Shown: positions 20,736 through 32,539 of the stretch, piece after piece
How the letters are laid out: each line of letters opens with the position of its first letter
Numbering within the stretch: position 1 is the stretch's first letter
Source of the DNA: Muscardinus avellanarius
Taxonomy: Eukaryota; Chordata; Mammalia; Rodentia; Gliridae
DNA: 64,000 nucleotides
Direction: 5' to 3'
Assembly (NCBI GenBank): GCA_963383645.1
Contig: OY726558.1
Coordinates: 185,249,634-185,313,633 of the forward strand
Notes under the pieces: model-generated
Database searches by the model: none
The model's input: the letters and a program-made list of their open reading frames with translations, nothing else
What the model was told of the DNA's origin: nothing
Translations under genes and position numbers: made by a program

Positions 20736-22439
20736 ATGTCTAAAGAAGACATTTTTAACATAAGAAATATCTGCTTAGTAAGGATACCAAATATCTGGCT
20801 TTGTTATTTTATACCCAACAATGATTGTTTTAGCTAGAAAACTAAAACTATATGATAATATTTTAAAGAAATTATCATGTTTGAAGGCATAAAGTAAATT
20901 ATGGTTGCCAGAGTTCCTTGTTATTTATTACATACTTTATATGACATGTGACTGCACTTTGGATTAGAATTCCACTGTATTAAGAATCTGCCAGAAATTA
21001 GAGGTTAAAATGAAGGAAAATGAGGAAGGGAAATTTAATCCTAAATACCAGGTTCCATACCGGCCTTTAACTGACCATGTTGCTGAAATACTTTCCAAGT
21101 GCTTTGATTCTCAAGTACCACCTGACCGGTGGAGAAATCCATGCTCCTGAACTGCTGCTATACCGCTGGTATACCCCCAGGATCTTCAAAGAGACATGCA
21201 GAAAGAGGACTCGAGAGGTCTAAGACAATGCTGGCCTTAAGTCTCATGTCTCCCATCCCTTACTCTTTCTTTACAACCAATGTCACTGCTCCCTGGCTCT
21301 GTCTGCAATATTTGAGGACTGCCAACATTATGTAAGGATATTAGTAAAACAGCAACAATCATCATTAGGTCTTCTGAATTACCTTCTCACTTCATGCCTG
21401 AAACGAGGCTAAGTATTTTTTGTGGATTATTATTGCAAAAGTTGGGAGTAATCTACACTCTGAAAGTGAGACATGTTTATAAAATCAGTGAGGCTGAGGG
21501 TCAGCAGAATGTGACTATTGAAAGCATTTCTGTAACATTCATTTCAAGATTCTTTATATAGAATTTGGGCACATTAATCATTTTTTTCCATTCTTTTCTA
21601 TGCTAGACAGACACACACCAGCGTGCATGCACACACAGACACATCACACACACGGAGGGAAGGAGTCCTTTCCATTGGTGTCATTTTGGTTTATCAAATC
21701 CTTGCCCTGTTTTCCTAGAGAGGTTACTCTTTTATGTCGATGGCTGTGTCCTTACTCTTCAACAAGTTTGCCGTATGAACTTGCTTCTTGGTGCACCTCA
21801 GAGACCATCAGCCAAAGAATGTCTTTGCAGAAGGTATTTAGGGGAGAGGATCTACCATTCCCTTGGCTTCTGATCAGCTCTGGTTTTTGGGGTTTTCAAG
21901 CACCTGGATCTCACTTCACAAAGGCCCAGTGCTGCTGAAAATGTGGACTTTGCTTCTTGATCTACTGTAGGAGGCAGAAATGATGTTTCTTTTCATTGTG
22001 GCCTATAAAATGTGGAAATTGCTCGGGTTCTAGTCAATTTGGAACAATTGGTGGTCAATTGACTAGATCACACATCAATCTGCTTTGGCAGTTATTGTGG
22101 CTGAAAACCTCAAATGCTATAAAGCTGTCAGTCTTGTTGTACATTTATGTTCAAGGAGTAATAGGCTTTATTCCCTCCTCCAATATTTTTTGATTAGACA
22201 GCAAGTTAAAAGAAAACTATGTCAGAACTTCAATATTCTCTATTACCATGTTCACATAAATGTTATTTTTCCAGACACAGTGAATCACTGTTTATTACCT
22301 CTTTGAAAATAGTTTAAAATTAAATGACAATATAACAGCCCAGAAAATGGAATAGTACACCATCAGAGAGGAATTCCTGTTATGTCTGTCCAAATTTTGA
22401 TATGTGGATCCCAAAATGACTCAGAGAAAGCCCATGTGG
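20736..22439. other. Unassigned DNA
   Basis: No supported exon or family. Includes a loose CA-rich stretch (21608-21655) and an inverted repeat with 10-bp arms at 22030-22039 and 22057-22066 (ctagtcaatt / aattgactag). Confidence 0.5.
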
Positions 22440-22665
22440 TCAGCATGGTCAAGTGCTTAAGAACATGGGTTTGCAGGCATCGGAGTTCAAGCTCTTTTAC
22501 CATTTGCCTGGGGGGAATTACTTAACCTCCTTGTATCTCTGTTTTTTTCATCTGCACATTGGGTCCAGCAGGAGTAACTGACTCCTTGCCTGGTGCTGAG
22601 GATTGAGTATAGTGACCAAATAATGGCTGCTCTGTAGTAAACCGTGCCATCGATGTGAGCTGTAG
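22440..22665 (+). mobile_element. MIR remnant
   Basis: 'cagcatggtcaagtgcttaagaacatgggtttgcaggcatcggagttcaagctc ... gaattacttaacctccttgtatctctg ... tctgcacattggg' is nearly a full-length MIR in order, including the A-box side and the 'acttaacctc' core. Confidence 0.85.
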
Positions 22666-23280
22666 TTATTGCCAATCTTAAATAGACACAGCAAGTCCTC
22701 AACCAGTCAGTGGAATACTACTGTTTTGTCAATACACACTATATTTTCAAAGATCATAATTACTGTTTGTTCTTTTATCTCTTATTTATCTGAAATGAAA
22801 GAACACTTTAGGATATCTTTTAGTAGAGTACTTGAGAGTAAAGAAACAATGTTAATTAAAACCTAAGAGATTTTGTTCAGAAAATTAAAAAAATAGTTAC
22901 CAAAACCGGAATATTTTTCTAAAAGGAGTGAAGATTCTTTTTCTTTCTATCTCACTTTCTTTTTCTCCAAATATATTTGCCTCAATGACCTGATTTCTGT
23001 TCCCATTATTATTTTGTACTTTACTATGATTGAAGGATGTACATATCCATTATGAAATTCCAGATATGAATGAGGTCATTATTTGCCCCGTGCATTCCCA
23101 TTGGGATGAACTGACTGAACCACAACAAAAGATCATATATTTAATAATATTGTATAGTTATTGATCACCTTTAAAGTTTTCTCAAAACACCATTTCTTAA
23201 GAAATAAATACAGGCCAGTAAAAGTTTCTTGTGATGGGTGATGGAATCTCATTTTTATGCTTCCTAAAATTTAAAGCCAG
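22666..23280. other. Unassigned AT-rich DNA
   Basis: No gene or repeat named. Confidence 0.5.
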
Positions 23281-23453
23281 GATGGGCGTGGTGTTGCACG
23301 CTTGTTTTACCCGTGCTTGGGAGGCAGAGACAGGAGGATCGCACGGGTTCAAAGCCAGCTTAAGAGACCCTGTTTCCAAATAAAAATATAAAAATAGGTC
23401 TGGGAGTGTAGCCCGGAGGTAGAAGGGTTTCCAGGAACCCCAGTACCACCAAA

Positions 23454-23492
<39 letters not shown>

Positions 23493-23493
23493 A
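23281..23493 (+). mobile_element. B1-dID SINE, derived subtype, (AAAT)n tail
   Basis: Derived ID half 'gtctgggagtgtagcccggaggtagaagggtttccaggaaccccagtaccacc', with an even shorter B1 right part ('caaagccagcttaagagaccc'). The tail has expanded to about ten AAAT units (23453-23493). Imperfect flanking repeat taaagcca. Confidence 0.93.
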
Positions 23494-24000
23494 AATAAAG
23501 CCACCCAGGTTTTCTTCCAGTAATACTAGGGGCCAATCTATTTACAAATAACAATCATATGAATTATCAAATGGTCCTAAATTAACATAACTGAAATTTC
23601 CCAAAGTTAATATATTTTTCTGCTAGAAAATTACTTGATTTTATTAAGAAGCCCTGCATTACAAAATGTGTTGATATTTATGTTGTTCCCTTAACTGAGA
23701 TGATTAATACTATTATATTTTTCATAATCTTTTCCATAAATAGTAAATAAAAAGCAACTGATACCACACAGTTGATCCTCTAGCCCCATCTATTATGCCT
23801 GTTACCCCCTATCCCTAACCATTCAGTCATTAGCAAGCTATTTAGGCATAGCCACACAAATATTCCCACTTGGGCCACATACCATCCAACATAGTTACCC
23901 TACACCAAAAACAACCTCCTTACTAAAGAAACTGCGTACAGGGACTTCAACCCATCCGCTTTCAGGTTCTGTTGTGGCATAAAACATTTTGTATATGTGT
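23494..24000. other. Unassigned DNA
   Basis: No gene or repeat named. Confidence 0.5.
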
Positions 24001-24002
24001 GT

Positions 24003-24086
24003 GTGGTGCTGGGGATGGAACCCAGGGGCATTCTACCTCTGAGCTATACCCTATGCCTTTTTAGGTTTTTTGTTTTGAAACAGAGT
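24003..24086 (-). mobile_element. B1-dID SINE fragment, antisense (ID half)
   Basis: 'gtggtgctggggatggaacccaggggcattctacctctgagctatacc ... ttttgttttgaaacagagt'. It stops inside the linker/B1 junction where the next, opposite SINE begins. Confidence 0.88.
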
Positions 24087-24290
24087 CAGACATGGTAGCA
24101 CACTCTTGTAATCCCAGAATTTGGGAAGCAGAGACAGAAGGATTGCTGTTTGCAGACAGCCTCAGCTACTTAGTGAGGCCCCTTTGCAACTCAGTGAAAC
24201 CCTACTCAAAATAAATAATTAAAAAAATAGGGCTTGGGGTGTAGCTCAGAGGAAGAATGCCCCTGGGTTCCATCCTCAGTACCACAAAAA
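24087..24290 (+). mobile_element. B1-dID SINE
   Basis: 'cagacatggtagcacactcttgtaatcccag' through 'ggggtgtagctcagaggaagaatgcccctgggttccatcctcagtaccac'. It directly abuts an antisense fragment, giving an inverted pair. Confidence 0.94.
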
Positions 24291-25318
24291 ATTGTAAATT
24301 CTTGATAGAAATTTTGTAATGATTTTGGGAAAGGAGGTACTGAATGCTTTAATGAAAATTCATTGCAAGTGATCAATTTTGAAGTTGTCTTAACCATGCA
24401 AGAAGTTGTTCATATTTTACTGTATAGGTTATTAGATCATTGAAACCAGTATGTTTTTGTTTAAATAGAAAAAAGTGCCTAAAGCCATGTTAGGGGGAGG
24501 ACACATCTGGTACACAAATCAACTTAGTTTCAGTGTTTAAGGTTCTGATTAGAGGACTAAATACTTCCTCAAGTTGTAAGAGTTGAAAAAAAAAAATTCC
24601 CCAACATCAGGTTATACAGAGGGTAAGAAAAAGTATTTCCTGTTAATCACATACGGTGCTAGATGGATCCTTCAATTATAACTTGGAAACGCACAGGCAA
24701 AAACCATACTAAGTAATATATCAGTCGTTTCTTGAAATAACAAGTATTCCCTTAAAATACCATTTTATGAACACCCAGAGATTAAAGAAACGCAAACCAC
24801 AGTTCCCACCACCAACCTGAGAACACGTTTATGAGGGGTTTAGGACTAGTCATGAACTTTCAACACCATGGATTTGTTCCCTCTTCTCTTTCCTTTTTGA
24901 ATCATAAGTCATCATTAACTTTACTAAAATACCTGTGATTATTCTCTAGTGTGTGATCATATAACCAAAACGAAAGAGCGCATCGTTGTCAACTCCCATG
25001 CTTACGGTCGGCTCCCCACCCCGCGCCCACTCCACAAGATGAATCAGATGCGTAAACTTTCTTTAAACTGCGTTTTCTTCATAAATCTTGTCATAATCTT
25101 AGGTTCAGAGTGAGAACTAAGGCAGGGTGAAAGTCATTCTTAGGCCACACCAGAAGGGCACAGAGTTTACTGGAGTAACATTGAAAATAACAGTGAGAAG
25201 ACACAGAGGTCAAAACAGAAAAAGAAAAAACAAGAAAAGAAAAGAAGAGAAATCCTTTTGAGGATCTTAGTGATGTCATTTAGCTGTTAGTAATGACTAT
25301 CTGAACAATTACTATTCA
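24291..25318. other. Unassigned DNA with a small CpG cluster
   Basis: No gene. Nine CpG dinucleotides fall within about 24971-25071, in otherwise CpG-poor DNA. Purine-rich at 25215-25255. Confidence 0.5.
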
Positions 25319-25319
25319 A

Positions 25320-25493
25320 CATGTGTGTGGTGGTTCATCCCTGTAATCCCAGCACTTGAGAGACTGATACAAGAGGATAACAGATTTTCAGCAACTTAGT
25401 AAGATACTCAGCAATTTATTACGATCCTGTATTAAAAATAAAGCCAGGAGTGAATATTACACCTGGGTTCATCTCTACCCAGTATCCCCCAGA
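25320..25493 (+). mobile_element. B1-dID SINE, old copy
   Basis: 'gtgtgtggtggttcatccctgtaatcccagcacttgagagactg' to 'acctgggttcatctctacccagtatcccc'. Internal deletions in both halves. Confidence 0.85.
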
Positions 25494-26296
25494 ATTACTA
25501 TTCAGTTTTTACTTATAACAATTTTGAAGTTAGAAGGAAGATTAGATATTTCGTCCAGGAGTCTTCCAACCCTGCCATTCAGCAATGTAAATATATTGAA
25601 AATAAACATGATAAACTCTGTAAGTAGGCTTTTATCTTCCCCAGGTAGCTCTCTATCCCTGCCAGCCAGAAAGTAGAAAGGCTCTTGGCATATTTACTGA
25701 TTGCTCAGTAAATATGTGTTGAAAACAATGAAAAGGGAGAGGGGAATTAAGAAATAGGTAAAAGAATATTTCTCTGTTGAGAAAAACATCTCCAGACATA
25801 CACGTGGACCTCTGGGCTCTGCAGCACAATATAAAAATTATTAAGTTTAATCCTCTCATTTTATGTGTAAGAAAATTGAGCTTGGGTCTTCTGGGATCCC
25901 TAGTGTCCGTATGTTTTTTGTACCCAGATAGTATATATTTATGAGTGCTGGAAAAGAACATTCTATGATAATCTTATGGGCCATTTTTGCTTTTAACAAA
26001 ATTATTCCAGGAAGACAAATCATAAAAGAAAATGTCTTATAAACCATTTACTCTAAATTTAAATGGTTATAACACATGCCTTGATAATTTATATAGCCAA
26101 CCTTAATATAAATATGCATTCTAAAACTCAGGTGTCTCATTCTTTACATATATTAAAAGAAATAATGATATTATAATTAAACCTAGGAAATAGCTTGCTG
26201 CCTATAGATTATTAAAGTGATTTCTAGTTCACATAAAATTATTTAATCTGGTTTGGTTTCCAAGGAGAGAAGTAATCCAAAAAATACACATGGAAC
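25494..26296. other. Unassigned AT-rich DNA
   Basis: A weak MIR-like antisense stretch may lie at 25840-25890 ('cctctcattttatgtgtaagaaaattgag'). Otherwise nothing. Confidence 0.4.
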
Positions 26297-26459
26297 AAGG
26301 CACAGTAGCATACAGCTGCAATTCCAGTACTTGGGAGGCTGAGACAGGGGAATCTAAGGTTCAGGGCCAGTGACAGGAACTTAGCAAGACCTAGTTTCAA
26401 AAGAAAAAACTAGGACTTGGAGTGTATGTCAGAGGCAGAATGCCCCTGGATCTAATCTA
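26297..26459 (+). mobile_element. B1-dID SINE, old copy
   Basis: 'aaggcacagtagcatacagctgcaattccagtacttgggaggctgagacagggg ... ggagtgtatgtcagaggcagaatgcccctgg', then an AT-rich tail. Confidence 0.87.
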
Positions 26460-26535
26460 ACATATATATGTATAATACATGTATATAATACATGTATATT
26501 TATATACACATATATGTGTATGTTATACTATATAT
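26460..26535. repeat. Palindromic TA/CA-rich tract
   Basis: Alternating TA/TG/CA with repeated self-complementary 'tacatgta' units, beginning where the SINE ends. Confidence 0.85.
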
Positions 26536-26691
26536 TAAATCTTTCTCACACACACAGAATTATAGTTTGGAGCAGTTAATATTTATCTTTTTCCCATCTA
26601 AGGCTGTTGTTTGTGAGTTATGTATTTTGACTGATTCATTTCCTTAGTCCCCAAATTGGTTTACTTTGTTAAGCATAGAATCCACTATTTT

Positions 26692-26753
26692 ATATGTAGG
26701 TGCATACTTATACACACATATATGTAGGCGCATACTTATACACACACACACAC

Positions 26754-26804
<51 letters not shown>

Positions 26805-26880
26805 CATATGCAATATGCATATGCACAAAACTGTATATGCAAATATATATACATATGTGTATATATATATATCTTACTAA
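26692..26880. repeat. Compound CA/TA microsatellite
   Basis: Two copies of a roughly 27-bp unit containing 'gtaggtgcatacttatacacac' / 'gtaggcgcatacttatacacac' (26692-26745), then (CA)n with one CG interruption to 26785, (TA)n to 26804 and further TA-rich palindromes. Confidence 0.93.
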
Positions 26881-27924
26881 AATAAAGGAAACTGACAGGC
26901 AGGCATAGAGCCAAAAATATCTTGGATTTTGAAACACTTATCATAAAGAGGAACATAGTCAAGAATCATACCCCTCATTTCTGCCCTTGTCGAAACTTCT
27001 CAATGAAATCAGCCTCACACACTCATCTGGATCAGAATCACCTCCAAGGTGCAGGGCTTAGGAAAGAGCAGTATAAGTGCTTTGATAAAATGTGTAATTA
27101 GGGAGGCAAAGATCAAGACTTTAAAGAGAGGGCTTAGCAAAACAGATGTCCAAGGGGGCTTAGGAAGCACAGCGCCTCTAATTACACTTGGCTGGAAGAG
27201 GGTTGAGGATTCATGCCTGGCACCGGGCGCACTCTGTTTTCATCTTAAAGTGCCTTGACACATTTATCATGCTTCTGATATTTTAATTTACTATTCTAGG
27301 TTATATATAAAATGTTTTTCTACTAAACGCCATCAATTGGAAAACATCAGCATTTGCTTAAACATTAAGGCATATAAGAATGTAAGTTTTTGTGGTAGTA
27401 AGCCATTTAATTATACATGCAGGATCCTTTTTGAAAGGGGGCTGTTTTGTGTTGTGTTTTTTAATCAGAAAAATACACCTAGACCTTAAGGTATGTATGA
27501 GTGGAGATTTCCCATTATTTGAGGTTTTTTTCTAAATGTAACACATGCATGGATATGTCGCTGTCTTTCCACATTCTATTATTTCCGACAGTGACTACAC
27601 ACATTATTTTAAGAGAACTGAATACTCATAGTGGAACTAAGGAAAAGTTTATGTTCTTTAGGTGTCTTCATAAAAAATACAAATTACAATGTTGTAATGT
27701 CTGTTTTTTTATTATAAACGGGAAGTATATTTTAAAGTATCTGTATGTTTTATCTATTAATGGAATAGCAAAGTATTTTTTTAGTATAGGGCTTAGGCAT
27801 CGCTTGGAAAGCGCTTCTTTTATATGATTGTTCAATGTACATTAAATGCCTTCCACATATTTTTTATGGTTATGAGATGGTCTAGATAATACAATTTACT
27901 TTATTCATTTACTTATTTATTTTT
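26881..27924. other. Unassigned DNA
   Basis: No gene. A short stretch near 27030-27060 ('catctggatcagaatcacctccaaggtgcagg') may be an old hAT fragment, but this is weak. Confidence 0.4.
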
Positions 27925-28125
27925 TGTGGTACTGAGATTGAACCCAATGGCATTCTACATTCGAGCTACACCCCCAGCCTTATTTTTTATTATTTATTTT
28001 GAAATAGGGTCTCACTAAGTCGCAGAGGGCCTTGTTAAGTAGCTGAGTCTGGCCTGGAACCTGCAATCCTCCTGTCTCAGCCTCCCAAGTCCTGGGCTCA
28101 CAAGCATGCGCCACCACTCCCGGCT
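27925..28125 (-). mobile_element. B1-dID SINE, antisense
   Basis: 'gtggtactgagattgaacccaatggcattctacattcgagctacacccccag', linker, 'ggtctcactaagtcgcagagggcc' and B1 half to 'gcgccaccactcccggc'. Confidence 0.95.
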
Positions 28126-29570
28126 TTTTAAAACTTACTTTGTAAGAGATGTATTCCACACCTAATGATTTTCTGAACTGCTGACTTACTTATCATGCCC
28201 TTCGGAGGTCTTTATACCACTTTTAGGGTATATACTTATATGTGAAATCCCTTACAGAGCCAGACTTTACATCTGTTTGAAATTTCACAAATCAGTTAAT
28301 AAGATTTTTCTCTACCAAAATATATTGCATTCATACTCTTCTCTTGCTGAGAAACACTATGTCCAGCAGGATGGAAACCAAGCATTTTGTCACCATTGAG
28401 TCAGTGTTGACTGATTAACACATTGTTCTACTTGCAACATATGGCTAGCTCATAATTAACTGAAAATAATTCTGTGGCCTTGTTTGGCTTTAAATCAAGT
28501 AAAGTTCTACTTGAGGCGGCCACGGCTGACATAATTTACGATGGTAATAATATCCTACTTTAAATCATATCAGTTCATTTCCTCTTTGGTATTTTTCTTT
28601 CCCATCGAGTTTTATTTCTTTAGCTACAGAATGCCTCCAAACTACATCTGTGTTGCTCTAAACCATGAGTAAACTTTTTAAATAGAGGGTGCAAAATGTG
28701 TTTTTATTTATTCAAAAGATGTTTTCAATTACCATTAAGTTTATTGTTGGTCTAATGTTAGCAGTTTAAATATTTGAAGCTGTTCTCTGGAAACCAGACA
28801 CCCAATCCAAATTCTCAAAATCTGGTATAGTCTTTATTTTATTGTGGTTTTCCAAAACAACGGTTGATTGCTCAAAGCAGAAGTACCTTTGATGAACATA
28901 GGTTTAGTCAGACTTTAGTGAGTACGTTAGTAGCTCTTTTCCTTGGAATTACCCAGTGTCTAGGTTCCCACTCATTCTTGGCATTTTGGACCTTTCTTAC
29001 AATCTTAGACCTACATCATAGGCCTTTCTGCGAACAATGGCACACCCTTCACCTATTTAGAGGAATCTCAGGATTCCTTTTTATCGCACTGAAACTCTCC
29101 TCTGTGATATTTTTCCCTCCAGGGTAATCAATAAGTGTTTAATGAGTGGCCAGTTTCTCTGTGCCGATTCCATAATTTCAGGCTCTGTTTGAAGAGTACA
29201 GAATATTCCTCCTGTAGAAGTGGGGGTCATGATTAATTGCAATACAGATTTACTTATTGTTCATGGTCTCTGAACAGGTTGGTGTAGGGGGATGAGAGTG
29301 AAGTTGGTACTCCTCTCTGTTCAGTTACTTAAGAACCCAGCTGCCAAAGGCTACAGTTAGTGATGTCTCATTACTATTTTGATATCTGCTACCAAGGTTC
29401 TTCTCAAGAAGGGAAAAGATCAATGATGGGGGTACCTATATCTTTAACTGGTAGATGGGCAGTCATCCATGCACCTGCTGGCAGCTCACTGGCTAGTTCT
29501 ACTCCCAGGGCCCTTTGTGAGTGAAGGAAGGCTGAGGAAAAATAGCAGCACATGGAATATTTTCTCAATA

Positions 29571-29571
<1 letters not shown>
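28126..29571. other. Unassigned DNA
   Basis: No exon or repeat that I can name across about 1.4 kb. The open frame at 28864-29127 has no recognisable features. Confidence 0.5.

Positions 29572-29618
<47 letters not shown>
29572..29618 (+). repeat. (TG)23 microsatellite
   Basis: Uninterrupted TG units, abutting the 3' end of the antisense SINE on the right. Confidence 0.98.
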
Positions 29619-29620
<2 letters not shown>

Positions 29621-29822
29621 ACTGGGGATTTTAACCCAGAGACATTCTACCTCCCAGCTACACCTCCAGCCCTATTTAAATTATTTCTTTAGATATTAAA
29701 ACAGGGTTTCACTTGCTGAGTGTCTCACTAAGTTGCTGAGGCTGGCCTTGAACCTGTGGTCCTCCTATCTTAATTTCCCAAGTACTGGGATTCCAGATGT
29801 GTGCCAGGATGCATGGCTTTTG
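29619..29822 (-). mobile_element. B1-dID SINE, antisense
   Basis: 'actggggattttaacccagagacattctacctcccagctacacctccagccc' then B1 half to 'gtgtgccaggatgcatggc'. Moderately diverged. Confidence 0.92.
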
Positions 29823-29867
29823 CCGTGCGTTTGGCAATAAAAATAACTTGATAGTATTTCCCAAAAC

Positions 29868-29972
29868 AAAATCTCTGGTCACACCCCAAATCTACCAACT
29901 CAGAATCATCTGTTTGGGGGTCAGAGAATCTGGATTATGAACATGTTCCCCCAGTGATTGTTATCAAACTTC
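29868..29972 (+). mobile_element. MER5A-like hAT-Charlie relic
   Basis: 'caaaatctctggtcacaccccaaatctaccaactcagaatcatctgtttgggggtcagagaatctggattatgaacatgttcccccagtgattg' aligns in order with the MER5 non-autonomous DNA transposon. Confidence 0.75.
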
Positions 29973-30225
29973 AAATTTGGGGAAACAATGTAAGCATCTC
30001 AAAAAGATTGTGCTGGAGTCAGTGAGAAGAAATACTTTCAAAAACTGTACCAATCTTAGGAAGGGGCCTGTTGTCAGACTCTGGAACCAACCTACACTCG
30101 AAACTCCTCTCGCTGGTATCATACAACCACAACTACACACTTTGTGTCATTACAGAAGTCTCACATATCTAAAATGATAGTAGTTGCTGATGTTTAGTAA
30201 GAACTTAACTTTGCGGTGTCACCTT

Positions 30226-31050
30226 GATAAAGATCTCTATGTTTCACATCTCACACAGTGGTCTGACACTTTGGTGAGGTGGTTGGCGGAGGTCTGCAGG
30301 AGTGGAAGAGAGGCATATGAAGATCTTCCAGCTTCTCAACCACGTCACAGAAAAGAATTGAAGGATGCATCATGTGTGAATAACAGAGCAAGAGATTTAT
30401 TATAAAGGGAAAGTACACACTCCAAGAATGAGATTGTTGGTGATCTCAAGAGAGACAAAAAGTTGCCTTGTTCTTTTCTATTTTTTTGTTGTGTGTTTGG
30501 TACTAGGGCTTGAAGCCAGGGGCAGTCCACCTCTGAGCTATGCCCTTAGCCCTTTTTATTAATTAATTAATTAATTTATTTATTTATTTATTTATTTTTG
30601 AGTTTTGAGGGTTTTGCTAAATTGCTCAGGCTGGCTTCCAACCTGTATTCCTTTTGTCTCGGTCCCCCAAGTATTGAGATTATGGTGTGCCCCAAGGTGC
30701 CCAACTTTGGTCTGTGGTTGCACATTAATAGAGAATCCAGAGCTGGGGGGGCTGAGCTGGAGTCAGGGTGGGTTGGGCAATGTCACCCCAAGGGTCCCTG
30801 AGCTTGTGCAGTCCCCACTCAGGTCATGTCCTGACCATGCTGTTTCCTCTCTGACACTTGCCTTGAGCCTCTTCAATTTCCACCCAGGGCTATTCATCTT
30901 AATATGATGAAGAGGCTTGGGTCATCCTATCCTGCTCCCTGAAGGGGTCCTCTCCATGCCCGGTGGTTAGCTTTAGATTCTGTAGCATTTTTTAATCAGT
31001 CAATCAGCAAGCTGTGGGCAAGCATGCAGGCACATAAAGAGGAGCTGTGT
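30226..31050 (-). mobile_element. Probable solo retroviral LTR, antisense, split by a SINE
   Basis: GC-richer segment with 'gtctgcaggagtggaagagaggc', 'gaattgaaggatgcatcatgtgtgaataacagagcaagagatttattataaaggg' (an inverted AATAAA region) and a long right part ending 'aatcagtcaatcagcaagctgtgggc'. This looks like an antisense ERV LTR with U3 to the right. The SINE at 30482-30708 interrupts it. No retroviral genes flank it. Confidence 0.5.
30482..30708 (-). mobile_element. B1-dID SINE, antisense, with (TTAA)/(TTTA) linker expansion
   Basis: 'tttggtactagggcttgaagccaggggcagtccacctctgagctatgcccttagccc', then an expanded (ATTA)(TTTA)n linker (30558-30597) and a diverged B1 half. Confidence 0.88.
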
Positions 31051-32539
31051 TGCTTAAAACGAGTCGTCTTCTGTTCCCCTTCCCAAAGCTTTTCAGCTGT
31101 GAGTTTTTGGAGACTCCGCGTTCTCTTTCTTTTCCTAAACTCTGCTGGACCACTGCTTGATAGGTGATGGAACTAAAGCATTAGGAAGGGTAAATAAAAT
31201 TTCTTTAAGGGGATGTGAAGGAGAAAATAACACTACATATCAATTCTATTCTCTCTCTGAAGCACATACCACATACACGAACATACCATGAACTTTGATT
31301 TTTCTCATATCAGAGACTGCTATGCTAAATTTCTCTGAAAGATCAGCCTCCCCCAGACCTTAGTCAGTAGAGCTTTTTATTAATAATATTAGTTTGAAGA
31401 ATTACATTTTCATATTTAACATTTCAGTTGGAAGCACTGAGTATAGTATACACTGCTTCTTCTTTTTTTATTTTTTGTTTAACTTTTTATTCTCTCTCTA
31501 CTATCTCCTAGACATCTGTACACATCTGAGTACAGATGTGGGAAATTGCCAATACACTGAATTTCCTCTCGCTGTCCTTGTATGATCTGAGAGCTGGCAG
31601 CGAAGGAGCTAATGGGAGCCCCAATAACTTGCAGCCCAGCAAATATGAGGAGCTCTCTTAAAATAATACATCTCACAGGAAGAAAGGGATTGCGTCCTTT
31701 TAAAGTGCATTTGAAACACTGTGGGTTTGAGGAAGCATTCGTGTTACTGAAAGAACATTTTCATTTCAAAAGCTGAGCTTTGTGTGACTGAATTTCAATC
31801 TAAATTATCTTGAACACTAGAAGGACTAAGAGCTATTCCATTGTGAATGGAAATGCCAGATTAAGAAAGGAGAATAAAAACCAGAGTCCTTCTGATTTTC
31901 CTCTGAAAGTACAAAGGTAATCTTTTGTGAAAAAAACAAAACATAACAAAACAGCAGGTGCATAGCACTTGGTAAAATGCCACGTGGGTAAAGTCACACT
32001 CGGGTAAATAATAAATTATGGTAATGAGCTTCTTAATAGCACCTGATAACCAGATGTGTAGAAAAGTAACCCGAAACCAACATAAATGGCTTAACAAAAG
32101 ATGTAAACCAACACATCAGTAGCCATTGTCAGCACAAAGTAGTGTTTTTACATCAAGGAATGGCTGAAAGCTGGCTGGCCTCATATAAGGGAGGTAAATG
32201 CCTTCATAAGGGGTTCCAAGAGGGAAAATTTAATCTTGGAGTCAAGATTAAGTGATAGGTAGAATTTAAATAGAGACAACACATGGAGGGAGACATGTGC
32301 TCTGGTGGAAAGTGGTCTCTGGCAGAAGGTTTTGTGTAACATTATTTGTCCCGTGTTGGTTTATAGTTAAATAACTTCAACTTTCTGCGTTCAGAATTTT
32401 CTGTATTCCCTTAGAAGTAAAGCGCATGGGTATAGAAATTTTAGAATGATTATAAAATAATGTGTACCAGTGTTCAGTAATGTTTTATATAAAATTGTAA
32501 TCATATATGATGAGAGGAATTCAATTAAAAAATATGCAT
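31051..32539. other. Unassigned DNA with one hairpin
   Basis: No gene. Inverted repeat acatctgtac / gtacagatgt at 31512-31521 and 31530-31539 with an 8-nt loop that itself repeats 'acatctg'. Confidence 0.5.
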
